DNA of 64,000 nucleotides. Source: Phytopythium helicoides. Lineage: Eukaryota > Oomycota > Peronosporomycetes > Pythiales > Pythiaceae. A model generated the notes under the pieces. That model worked only from the letters and a program-made list of their open reading frames with translations, had not been told where the DNA came from and did no database searches. Of this stretch, positions 32,661-42,353 are shown piece after piece (the first letter of the stretch is position 1; every line of letters begins with the position of its first letter). The translations under genes were made by a program, and so were the position numbers. The DNA lies in contig JANFNE010000012.1 in assembly GCA_024867545.1 (NCBI GenBank), positions 372,001-436,000 of the forward strand, in the 5' to 3' direction.

Positions 32661-33170
32661 TCACGGTTGATTCAACGATTTGCTGGCGGCGACAGGCGGA
32701 GTCTCGCGTCCTTTGGCGGCGAGCCAGTGGGGACCATTATTATGGTACAATGTACCTCTACAGTTGACCCAACTGTTTACAGTTAGCTGCATGCGAGCGT
32801 CGATGGCTTCTGAAGCCAAGCCGTTGTCGCGCCGGAGCGAGTCAGCACTTTGCAGCAAAGTTTCCTGCTTGCTAGCTCCAATTGCAGTCGTTGCAGAGCT
32901 TTGAGGGGATTCGTCGCGGTCTCGAGACACGTTACTGCTCTTGACAATTCTGCGAGGAGCAAGAGAAATTCTCGATGGGCTTTGTAGTCGTGTTGCAGGG
33001 CTGTGCGCCATCTGCTGGTTTCTCGCAGATAATGGATTCCGTCGAGCCGTCGAGCAGACTGTGGAGAGCCATTGCACTCCCCTTTGACAAAACCCTTTGC
33101 CTTTAGCGACGCCCGCTGCAGACAAGCGGGATGAAGTGAAACAGCACGCAAGCAATGTGTTTATCGCCAT
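32661..33170 (-). CDS. uncertain small ORF, possible secreted protein
   Basis: A 169-codon frame from ATG 33170. The N-terminus (MAINTLLACCFTSSRLSAAG) is weakly hydrophobic and could be a signal peptide; the rest is Ser/Arg-rich with no recognised domain. I see no clear RxLR-dEER arrangement or crinkler motif, so it is not called an effector. Overlapping frames on the same strand are of similar quality. Coding status is doubtful. Confidence 0.2.
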   Translation of the reverse strand: MAINTLLACCFTSSRLSAAGVAKGKGFCQRGVQWLSTVCSTARRNPLSARNQQMAHSPATRLQSPSRISLAPRRIVKSSNVSRDRDESPQSSATTAIGASKQETLLQSADSLRRDNGLASEAIDARMQLTVNSWVNCRGTLYHNNGPHWLAAKGRETPPVAASKSLNQP

Positions 33171-33196
33171 CAACAAGAGACAGAAGCAGGACTCTT

Positions 33197-34046
33197 CTAC
33201 AAAAAGTTCCTGACACCTCTTTTGCGGACGTGATCAAGTTGAAGTGTCCACTTATCTTCGCTGATCTTTTCGATCAAGCCGCTGGAAAAGAGATAGAATA
33301 GCTGTCCGCGCCTGTAGCTAGCCACTTCAATTTGAGTGACTGCTCCCGCGCGCTCTGCTTTCAGATCCTTAGAGCGCTGCTCATTGTCCACAGAAAGCAA
33401 GCCATCCAAAAAGGAGCCGCTGTGGTGAGGCCGCTTGTGATTTTTCCCCAGACACATCGAATTTAGTCACATAAGACAGCGCCTTCTTCACAGAGTTGCT
33501 GTCAACCATAGCATTCTCGTAGCGGATATCGCCAGCATCTCCCACTCGTTCTCCGATCAAAGCTGCGGCACACAGCGAAGATCGTTCGTAGAACGAGTTG
33601 TAGAATGATTCAGTGGGATGTATTGAAAGAGCAAACGACGCGGCTGCTGATCTAGAGATATTCGAAGCTTTCCCGAGACAAAATGGAAATGCCATCGACA
33701 TCGTTGCTGGGTATCCACGAACGCAAGGATGAAGTAAGCTGAAGTGGCCTATCGACGCTTCTCAGCAAGTGAGGCCATCGTCTCCAATGCTTGGAGATTT
33801 GCGAGAGGCACTTGAATTTGAGTAGTTGTGTCGGCGCAAGATATTAGTACCCAATACATCGGTCGTGGCCTGTTTCCAATGGATCTTTCCATGGCTGCCG
33901 ACGATGCCAAGTCGTAGGATAAAGCCGACTGCGTAGAAAGCTCGAAACGCTTTCTTTTTTCTGAACCCGCACTCGGCAGCGCTCTCCAAAAGCACCAAGA
34001 AGCTCTCACGCACAGACGCAGTTGGCACGTCAACATTCCCACTCAT
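33197..34046 (-). other. unresolved minus-strand open frames
   Basis: Three successive minus-strand frames have protein-like composition: 33762-34046, opening MSGNVDVPTASVRESFLVLL; 33381-33701, containing ESFYNSFYERSSLCAAALIGERVGD; and 33197-33457, ending LFYLFSSGLIEKISEDKW. They are on one strand in sequence and could be exons of one gene or a frame-shifted relic. I found no convincing donor/acceptor set to join them and recognise no family. Confidence 0.3.
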
Positions 34047-35294
34047 GGACACTAGGTAGGGGCAGTCATACCTCGTAATGCTCTGAAGGTATTAGCCCAC
34101 GATATTGAGCTAGACGAAGGCGCTGAATGAGCGGCACTAGGAAGTATCATCGGCTGATGGCATAGATGCATCGTCCTCGTGATTCGTGCCTTCATCCTGC
34201 AAGAGTTCGGCTTTAGCGCGTTCTGTCATGGACTGAAGCCGAAAAGAAACATTCTTCACTCGCCTGCACTGTCTGGAGCTGGATTTTAAGCGCTTCGGTT
34301 CTCTGCTTTGTGCTCTTCATTTGGTAATTCCATATCAGTTCATCCAGATCGTGTGGGTGGCTACGAGTCGAGCTACCATCGATTCAAAGGCTAGCCGGTG
34401 GTAGATGGTGGACAGCGGTGCGTATGTAGAATTGATCGAGCCCCACATTGCTCGCTTTGTGTAACGCGTGACAGTGCGATGGTGGGTCTCGTCTAATTGG
34501 TGCTAGCAAGAGCTGTGGAGGTGGTGTAGTTCAAAAATCAAGGGTTGGCTTTCTCTATATCACAACCACCGCTTGGAAGAGCGTCGCCAACGGAAGGTGA
34601 TAAGTGGTACCGACGACGATGTCGTGTTCGACGAAGCCCGGAGTGGTGAGACTGCTAGTTCACGACCGGATGAAACGACAAGGCAATCAACTGAAGAATT
34701 CAAGTTGGATTGCTGCAGTCAGAGTACACGCACACTTTGAGGTGCTTCAACGTTGTGTTACTCCAGTACTCCACTCAGGAACCGTCCGCGTTCAGATGTG
34801 TCACCACGACCGCCAATGTGTTGCGGATCCTCCGATGAAACTTTTCTGCTGGTCCCAGGATTATAACAAATAGCACAACGAGCTGGTGGCTGCGAGCTTG
34901 GAGCAACAACAATAACAACAACAACAACAAACGTTCCAGTCGTGCACAGTCAGTCATAGCCGACATACCTTTAGCTAGATTGACGACGGGGATCGCTCAG
35001 ATTGCGTAGATCTCTCCGCTCCAGCCTGTTCTTCTGTCTAGCACAGTAAAGCCTATGGTATGATTGCTACTTCTCATTGCCATCGCGTTCGAGGTAATCG
35101 GCGTGAACACAAGGTACAATATGCATATCGTTGTTGGAGTGAAGCCATAGGGTCTTGCATGTAACTTTTGGGTGTAAGGAGCATCTTGAACACTCCATAA
35201 TGAAGTGCTCAGTGGGTCTCAAGTCCCAGATTCATTTTAGATCCTGGCTTGTGTCTATGGGCAACGTTGACAGGGGCTCGACTAGCGGGATGAA
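34047..35294. other. 1.25 kb gene-poor spacer
   Basis: No credible coding frame. It holds a CAA-type microsatellite (listed separately). The sequence is of mixed composition with many stops on both strands. Confidence 0.5.
34904..34931 (+). repeat. (CAA)n microsatellite
   Basis: About nine trinucleotide units of CAA with one TAA interruption, outside any gene I can support. Confidence 0.85.
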
Positions 35295-35860
35295 ATGGAA
35301 GATCAATTTAGAGGAATGTTCGCTGCTACTGTAGATGAGGATTTGGGCGGCGTGCGAAGTATTATGGACGAAGGCGCACACGTTGATTATTCGAGGGGGG
35401 TGAAGTGGAACAATGGCGCCGATTCAGGCTGCGCATGAAAGCTATTTGAAGTATCTCGTTGACTGCAGCGCAAATGTTGGTGCAGTTTCCGTTCAAGGAA
35501 GCATTTGACTGCGCAACGTGGGCACATGTAAAGAACTAGACGGCTTTGATGGAAGCTGTTCGACCCTATGTCGTGGACGTTGTAAATAATCTCAAGGCCA
35601 TGGCACGGGAGTGCACGCTACTCCCATTGACGGATGAACAGTTGTGATGGGTGCTGCTCGAAGTGGTGAGTTGAAAGTTGCCACGAATCTCGTTGAACAC
35701 GGCGCGGACATGAACGTTTCTGACGACGATGGCTAAACATACGTGATTGATGCTCAATGTGGTCGCTCGAACATCGTAAAATACCTCGTTGGGGCGGATG
35801 TGGGTCTAACGGTCGAAGATAAGAGTCTTCCATGAGAGCAGGTGCTTGACAATTCAAGTG
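35295..35860 (+). pseudogene. decayed ankyrin-repeat relic
   Basis: The plus strand opens at ATG 35295 with FRGMFAATVDEDLGGVRSIMDEGAHVD, which parallels the N-terminus of the intact ankyrin kinase (LRGLVATAQDVGRRLIDAG). Broken ankyrin pieces in changing frames follow: SYLKYLVDCSANVGA, TALMEAVRPYVVDVVNNL, GELKVATNLVEHGADMNVSDDDG-stop, and SNIVKYLVGADVG. Stops and frame changes make it non-coding. No kinase remnant is seen downstream. With the 14.8 kb relic this is the second dead copy in the window. Confidence 0.72.
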
Positions 35861-36352
35861 CGTAAATGATGAGCAGATCGTTCAATGAAAAATAAAAGCA
35901 TTGAGAACCTAAATCGAATGGTCTGATACAGGATAGAGTAGTGTTTAGGGACGATGGAGCACCTTAGTCCCCAAATGACTCGACTTGTAAAGAATCTGAA
36001 TCTTCGTGTTTCAGTTTGTTATGAGTATTTTCAAGGCTGTAATGTACAGTTGCATAGAAAGCCAATAACGGCAAGTTTCCAGGCTGTGCATGATGATTGA
36101 CCATGTCTCTGTAGCAACCAAAATCAATTCCTAAATCAAGGTAATGACAAGAAGGCGCAGTCAATAGTTTGGACTGAATTCGCAATTGGAGAAAAGTGTG
36201 GACCGAATATCGGTGGTGTGTGGAATTTGTGGAGTAAACATGTATTTCTTCATGGCTGAAGCATTTCATAGCGTAGTCATGGCACACGAATAGTCCAAAA
36301 TCGTTGTGCCCTTGTGGCAACTTCAAGATATGTGTAGACACAAACCAAGAGC
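35861..36352. other. spacer before the small spliced gene
   Basis: A 490-nt A/T-rich stretch. A minus-strand frame of 125 codons (35964-36341) has no recognisable motif. It probably holds the promoter of the 36.35 kb gene. Confidence 0.35.
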
Positions 36353-36652
36353 ATGGAGACGCAATTCAATGCCGGCGCCGCTGCCGATGCACTTCTTACT
36401 CTTAGGACGCTATATACTGATGCCGAGTCGAAAGCCAAGGCCACATCAAAACACCCGAAATCACTCGTCGACTTTACCCGTACGGGACTTCGAGCCTGTG
36501 ATCTTTATCCTCACCTGTACGTGCTGGTGGTTGTTGTGTTTGGGAGATCTAATAACCATTGCGGCTGGAGTACTGGATTGGAAACAAATGTGCTTCGACA
36601 AATCGACCAAGAAAAACCCATAGATCCCGTCACGGGGAAGTTAACTTATTGA
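36353..36652 (+). CDS. small unrecognised protein with optional 54-nt intron
   Basis: ATG 36353 opens a frame of 99 residues if read through. A 54-nt segment, 36517-36570, begins GTACGT, holds a branch-point-like CTAATAAC and ends GGAG. Removing it keeps the frame and gives 81 residues in which CDLYPHL joins TGLETNVLRQIDQEKPIDP. The joined product looks more protein-like than the hydrophobic YVLVVVVFGRS encoded by the segment. The ending PVTGKLTY and the even charge pattern look like a real, compact housekeeping protein, but I do not recognise the family. It has no close neighbour on either side. Confidence 0.55.
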   Translation: METQFNAGAAADALLTLRTLYTDAESKAKATSKHPKSLVDFTRTGLRACDLYPHLYVLVVVVFGRSNNHCGWSTGLETNVLRQIDQEKPIDPVTGKLTY

Positions 36653-38409
36653 AGTTTCGCTTTTTTTTTATAGCTGTCAGTCCTTAGGTGGGTTTTGTTG
36701 AGCTTTCGTGTTTACAGTGCCTAACACCTGGTGGCTATTGGGACTTTTTCTAGGACGTGAGAGCAGATTTTAAAATCTCCACCAGGTTGTTGCGGCCGGC
36801 TAGTTGCTAAGATGAGAGGAAGAACAATCAATAATGGCCTCGCAGGACAAACATCCATGTATGATATCTATTTGCCGCGCTTGCTGCCATGCAGAACAAT
36901 GTAACGTAGCGTGAGGTCTGCTACACGGTCCTAAACAAAACTGACTATTAGTTGGGAATACCACGGATGTAACTTTGCACAACTCCATGGCGGCTTGCTT
37001 GAACAAGAGGCTCGGATTACAGCAATAAGCTCGATTCCTTGAATGGCTGGGAGGTTGACGCCACCTCGTGAGGTTTGCTCGGAAGCCATGTACCGAGAAA
37101 ATCCTCCTGCAGGTGTTTCAGCGGGGTAAAAAGTTGTCCACGAACGAAGATAATCGTCAGTCAGGCTGCAGCAAATCTCTGCAGCAAGGAATCTTGCAGT
37201 TCGCACGAACTCAACGTTCGTGCCATGCCAACAAATGGACTGTCAACAACAACGAATCCCTGCGCACGACATAGAGCGCATCATCATGCTGATCACCAAT
37301 CATCCAATTACGGATGTGGGCTCGATGTAATATTGGGACGCTCGGCACCGCCGCATCTGGATGGAGCTCACTGCCTTTGAATTGATCATGAGCACCAAGC
37401 AGTGCGTTGTCAGCCACACGGCGCTGCTCGCCGGCTGTGACGGGCTCCATTACAGCTCAGTCTGCGAAAGAAAACCAGTTGTGCGAGCGAAATGGCCGTC
37501 TTTGAACGCTGATTGGCTCGCCGCTTTTTCGCCTGCACGCTGATTGGTGCACGCGGTTCCTCGTAACCGACCCGCCGATGTTTAGTCAATTGTGCGATGG
37601 AGTGTACATTGGTCCGGCTTTCTGCGCATCCCCCCCCTGCCAAGTCAAGCCATCGTCCGTATGTTGGCGCCCATCCTCCTCAACGCCATCACCACTGATT
37701 TTTTACAATTTGTACTATTATATGCATTGTTATAGTTTAGCATACATGCTATACCTTGCATTTTTCTCGTGCCAGTTGAACCTCATTGACCGCCATCTAC
37801 TACTTTACACAGGTCTGACATCGTCACGAGTGGGCGTCGTATCACTCCAGCATTAGCAATCACGCGAAACAGTTCTGCCGCCAAGGGTTTCCCATACAAA
37901 TCCGCGCGCGCGTTGAACCCCTCTCTCGCGCGCACATGCAATCCCGCAGGTATTTCATCACGCGTTGCCTTTCTTTCTCGTCACATTGGATCTACCGGCA
38001 CGGCTCCAGGTGGGGCGACGCTGCGAAGCTCGCAGCGCGCCGCTCGCCTTAGCGACCTCCGACCTCTACGCGCGGCTTCCTCGCGCCTCTGTGTGTGTGT
38101 GTGTGTGTGCGCGTCCTGTGTACCTGCAGCACGTCGCCCGCGCTCTACGCGACCGCCGGCTGGTGAGCGCCTCGTTACCAGCGAACGGCTGCTCTCTCGG
38201 CAGTCATCCGCCGTTCAAGCAGCTCGCTCGCTCCATCCCGCCGACCGGCGCCCTCGTCACTCCGAGTCCGAGCGCGTAACGGCGCGCGTCCGTGCAGCGA
38301 GCCGAGGTAGGGAGCGCCGACTGCGCCTGACCGCCGCGCAGACGCCCCGTCCATCCGCTGGCGCGCTCGAGCCACCGAGACTGTCACACCTGGTGCTTCC
38401 CGGCGAGCG
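36653..38409. other. 1.75 kb spacer, promoter of the first array gene
   Basis: Upstream region of the first gene of the START/FYVE-like array. A T-run with TTTTTTTATAG lies at about 36661-36673. Two copies of ACGCTGATTGG (inverted CCAAT) lie near 37505-37545. The last 500 nt are GC-rich. Minus-strand frames at 36931-37206 and 37211-37450 look partly protein-like but match nothing I know. Confidence 0.4.
38091..38109 (+). repeat. (GT)n microsatellite in the 5' region of the 38.4 kb gene
   Basis: Nine and a half GT units about 300 nt upstream of the START/FYVE-like start codon, probably in the promoter or leader. Confidence 0.85.
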
Positions 38410-40560
38410 ATGCCGAGCGAGGCGCGCAGAGGCCGCAGGGGCAGCTCGGAGCTGTTCCCGCTGCCGAGAGGGCACTTTGGGCATGGGTACGTGTCGCCAG
38501 AGCAGGCCGCGGCGTTCCGAGAGCTTGCCAATGAGCGCGTCGGGGCCGCGCTCGTGGCCGAGCGCGCGCTCATGCCGACGCCAGGCAGCGACCAGAAGGG
38601 ACCGCCCAGGCTCAGCGTCGCGAGGTGGAAGCGAGTGACCAGCAAGCTAGACATGCACATCTACCGACGACGACGCAGAGGACGCACGCTCAAGGCGCTG
38701 GCGAGAGAGGAGGACCACGAGGACATCATGCGCGCGGTCGCTGGCGGACAGCCCAGCATGATCGGCATTGGACGCGTAGAGGGAAACCTCGAGGACATGC
38801 TCTTTGGCTTGTACTCGACGACGCACGAGGAAACGCGTGCAGCCTCCATGTTCATGGACAAAGGCGTCATCGACAGCACGGTGATCGCGACGATCGAGAC
38901 AGCTGCAACCAATACCTTTGGATCGCCCGGCAACGGCAGCGACGTGGGCGGCATGTTCAATCCGAAGAAGAAGCACCCGATGCAGTACATCGGTATTAAG
39001 TGGATCTACACCAAGCTACCCGCATCTCTGATCCTCGCACCTCGCGATTGGTGCTTTCTACATGCGATGGGCGTGTCGACCGACCAGGACGGCCGCCGCT
39101 TCGGCTACTGCGTGCTCCATTCAGTGCAAGTACCATCGTGCCCACCATTCGACGTGGCAACCACAGGCGTTGTTCGCGGTGAAGTATATCAGGCCTTCAT
39201 TTTACGAGAGAACGCACCAGGATTTGTCGACGTCTTCTCGCGCGGTGTGTACGATCCATCGGGTGTCGCGTCGCCGAAGTTTGCAGCATTTGCAACGGCT
39301 GGCGCGCTCACTGGAATCACCAAGAGCTTCCAATGCGCCGAGGCAAAGAAGCTTACCATTCTAGCGCTGCGCAATCGCGCGACCAACAGCAACAGCGGCA
39401 GCGATGTTCAAGGCATGGATCGGTGCGCCGTTTGCTACAAGCGAGCAGGTGCTGTCGTTGGCACGATGCGGTGGAAGCAGTGCCGAATCTGTGGTGTCTC
39501 TGTCTGCTCCAAGTGCTACGCGAAGAAGCCCGTCTTCGTGCAGCGTCGGCGCGCTAGCACCGAGAACGGACAGCGGGAGATTGAGCTGCGCACTGATGTT
39601 GTCGACTGCTGCACGACCTGCATGATTGCAGCTAAGAATATGACGGATATTCGGCCAACCGAGCCAGAGTTCTCGATCGTGCCCACCACTCAAGGGACCA
39701 ACAACATGTGCTTGACGCCTCTTTTGGGACACAGCCTCAACAGCAGTTCAGCGCACAGCTCTTCTGGGTCCGAGTTGAGTGGGAAGCCCAGCAACACGAG
39801 CCTAACGGACGTGATGTCATCGGTGGACTTTTCGGATACGGGAAAGACCGTCACGCTGACTGAAGACCAAAGCGTCCAGGAGGAGGAGGAGGAAGAATCT
39901 GAAGACGCCATCTTGTACACCTCGGACGATTTTGACAGCGAGATCGAGAGCGGAGACGACCGAGACAATGAGGATGATATGGACGACGTCGACATCGACG
40001 ATGCTGATGAAGTTGCTGCAATGATTGCTCGAATGGAGAAGCAGAAATTGCAACGCTCTGGAGTTCACTCGGCATCAAAGGCGCCGATAGTCGATGAGCG
40101 CTTCGAAGACTCTGGCAACTTGCAGCACTTTGGGGGCGGGTCAAAGAGTTTGGATGGAGCCAATCTATCCGCATCACTACGGTTAGATGGTTCGGCACAG
40201 ACTGCACCAAAGCGTCGGTCTCGTGCGCGTCCTTCCAGCGCCAGCAACATTGGTGCTCAGGCTTCAAGTGGGTTCAGCATCGACATCGACCCAGCCAAGC
40301 TGAGCGCGAGTGCTGCCCATTCTGGTAAGACTAGTCGAACTCCGAGCACGAGCAGCAGCACGAGCAACGCCAGCAGCTCGAGTAACGCTAGCGCCACAGT
40401 CCAAGACAGCGGTCCAACCAGTGGAAAGACTCCCGAGCGCGTCAACCACCAGATCTACCTGCTGGAGCGCATGGTGGAGCTTCACAGCAAGGCGGAGGAG
40501 GTGTACGACATTACGCGCGCCAACCAGGAGATGATGATGCGAAGCATGGGCCCCAAGTAG
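38410..40560 (+). CDS. START-like + FYVE-like protein, long form (array gene 1)
   Basis: A 716-residue protein, the longest family member here and the left end of the array. The N-terminal signature is LFPLPRGHFG. The START-like domain (about 10-325) has GRVEGNLEDMLFGLYS, LAPRDWCF and RENAPGFVDVFSRGV; it has an insert of about 15 residues (NTFGSPGNGSDVGGMF) before the KKKHPM block. The zinc finger (about 337-405) has CAVC, CRIC, CSKC and CTTC. A long tail carries a run of acidic residues (about 490-540), Ser-rich blocks and, at the C-terminus, the conserved motif LHSKAEEVYDITRANQEMM shared with the 4.3 kb and 42.4 kb proteins. Lipid binding and membrane targeting are expected from the two domains; ligand and membrane are unknown. 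Its GC-rich coding sequence differs from the later, less GC-rich short forms. Confidence 0.88.
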   Translation: MPSEARRGRRGSSELFPLPRGHFGHGYVSPEQAAAFRELANERVGAALVAERALMPTPGSDQKGPPRLSVARWKRVTSKLDMHIYRRRRRGRTLKALAREEDHEDIMRAVAGGQPSMIGIGRVEGNLEDMLFGLYSTTHEETRAASMFMDKGVIDSTVIATIETAATNTFGSPGNGSDVGGMFNPKKKHPMQYIGIKWIYTKLPASLILAPRDWCFLHAMGVSTDQDGRRFGYCVLHSVQVPSCPPFDVATTGVVRGEVYQAFILRENAPGFVDVFSRGVYDPSGVASPKFAAFATAGALTGITKSFQCAEAKKLTILALRNRATNSNSGSDVQGMDRCAVCYKRAGAVVGTMRWKQCRICGVSVCSKCYAKKPVFVQRRRASTENGQREIELRTDVVDCCTTCMIAAKNMTDIRPTEPEFSIVPTTQGTNNMCLTPLLGHSLNSSSAHSSSGSELSGKPSNTSLTDVMSSVDFSDTGKTVTLTEDQSVQEEEEEESEDAILYTSDDFDSEIESGDDRDNEDDMDDVDIDDADEVAAMIARMEKQKLQRSGVHSASKAPIVDERFEDSGNLQHFGGGSKSLDGANLSASLRLDGSAQTAPKRRSRARPSSASNIGAQASSGFSIDIDPAKLSASAAHSGKTSRTPSTSSSTSNASSSSNASATVQDSGPTSGKTPERVNHQIYLLERMVELHSKAEEVYDITRANQEMMMRSMGPK

Positions 40561-40684
40561 TAGGTCCTGTCGTGAACTGCTCTTGCAGCGGCACGGCGTG
40601 CGTGTTTGAGACTACCTATCCGTAATGTGTGTGCTTGAGTCAGCGTAAACAGCGTTGCTTTCGCCATCAGCATCATCCGACATC

Positions 40685-41309
40685 TCATGCAGCTTCAGCG
40701 AATGACAACCATGACGACTGGGTGCGGTCACGACATCGCCACAAGCTGGTCGCTTCTGTAGGGCGATGGAAATCCTCCCTGCCTGCCAACATGGGATGAC
40801 GGCCGCGCTGCTCTGTGAGGAGCTCGCGGACGAGCAGGAAGGACAGGCACGCCGTCGACAGCACAACGCTCCAGACATATTGCACCGGCGAATGGATCGC
40901 CAGTGAGTCAGGGCCCGTCGATGGCCGCGCAGTCAGCAGTGGCACCGCACCGAGTGATAGCCACGTGACGGCCGATCCTGCAGCCGAGTGAGAAACCAGC
41001 GGCACCAACGCGGATCGGCACGAGCCCAAGAGCATGAACATGTGTGAATTCCCACCTCGGCTCCGGAACTCCAGCGAGCCGTCGTGGTGCCGGCGCAGAG
41101 AGAGATGTAGAGAGAGCGAGCGATTCAACCGAGACGTGTGCACGTCCCACGGTCTGCGACTGCAGTGGCAACAGTCGCACTCCACTCCGCAGACGGGCGT
41201 GGCAAGAAGATGCGCTGCCGTTCTCCACCAGCGCCTGTGGCGCACGCGAGTCGTCGATGCCGCCCAAGCGACCGCCGCAACCGCGCGATGGCAAACGGGG
41301 ACCACCCAT
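40685..41309 (-). CDS. possible minus-strand membrane protein, model uncertain
   Basis: A minus-strand frame ending at 40685 contains hydrophobic stretches that read like membrane helices (MFMLLGSCRSALVPLVSHSA, AVTWLSLGAVPLLTA, VWSVVLSTACLSFLLV) followed by a charged tail. The frame is open to about 41309, but its apparent start is not an ATG. The upstream part may be another exon: an ATG at 41309 sits in a different frame, opening MGGPRLPSRG. It would be convergent with array gene 1. No family is recognised. Confidence 0.35.
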
Positions 41310-42353
41310 GCGCTCGAGCTGCTGCTGCTACTGCTGCTGGTTGGTCGTGGATTCTCACGCGATGGCGCGCGTTGCTACGTGCACGCCGAGTCCTTCTGGT
41401 CCGGCGTGGCATCGCGTGGTGGTGACGTACGCCGCTTCTACATGCAGCAATGGACCGCCGGTGTGGCCTTGGGCGACGCTAATGCCCCGAGAGCCACGGA
41501 GCACCAGGCAGAGGAGCGAGACGCCTGTCCGCTCCGCCCATTTTCTCGCCGAGAGTCAACCGCGCGCGCCACACTGGCGGTGCCTCCCTGCGTTTCTACA
41601 TACCCGCAATATAAATGATCCGTGCGTGCGCGCTGTATCGTTGGTAAACACCTCTTATACCATATCACTCGTCCAAAATGAGTTGAAGTGTCAACGCTAG
41701 CCAAAGACGCGGACCTGCGGGGGTCTCGTCACTACAGCGACGCGCTCTTCAGAAGCTGCCGCCCGGCCGCGGAGCCTCTACGTCCCGCCGGCCGCGCGTG
41801 CGCGTGCGTGATTCAGTATCATTCGCGGCTCCAGCACAACCGATGGCGCGCGCACGGCGAGCTCTTTCTCTGCAGGCAGGCGTTGGCCTGCCGAATTTGA
41901 AGCGCGTCATCAACTCGAGCCGACCGCGGCCAGCATAGCGCCGCTTTCTTTCATCCATTTCACAGATTCTACAAACTACAGAAGGTCAATTCACACACTT
42001 CAGAACCAAATAGAAAATACCAATCGAAGGCCGCCTATCCAAAGAAAAAGGCTCCGAACGCGCGTGCAAATCACCCGCGCCGCGCAGGGTGGAACGAGCG
42101 GCAAACAGGGCGCCAGCGCGTCGCAAATGCACCTCTCGCGGCGCTCGCTGGCGCGCGCAGCACTGGCAGCAGCGGCCGTCAGTCGCCCCCGAGCCGAGTC
42201 GCCTGCGGTCTCAGCATTCGACGTCCACCGGCACCGAACGCGCACCGAGGGACAGGCGACAGCTAGCGAAAGCGAAGGCGACAGCGAACGTGCCGCCTCC
42301 CCCCACTTTCGCCCCCCTCGCCCCGCCGACGCAGCCCGCCGCGCGCCGATAGG
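41310..42353. other. 1.0 kb spacer upstream of array gene 2
   Basis: It holds the promoter and GC-rich leader of the 42.4 kb gene and perhaps the promoter of the doubtful minus-strand gene. A long minus-strand open frame (42000-43646) that enters array gene 2 is antisense shadow. Nothing else is seen. Confidence 0.4.

Noticed and set aside
32661..33170. RxLR or crinkler effector
   Set aside because: Only a weak signal-peptide-like start; no RxLR-dEER or LFLAK-type motif in the right place.
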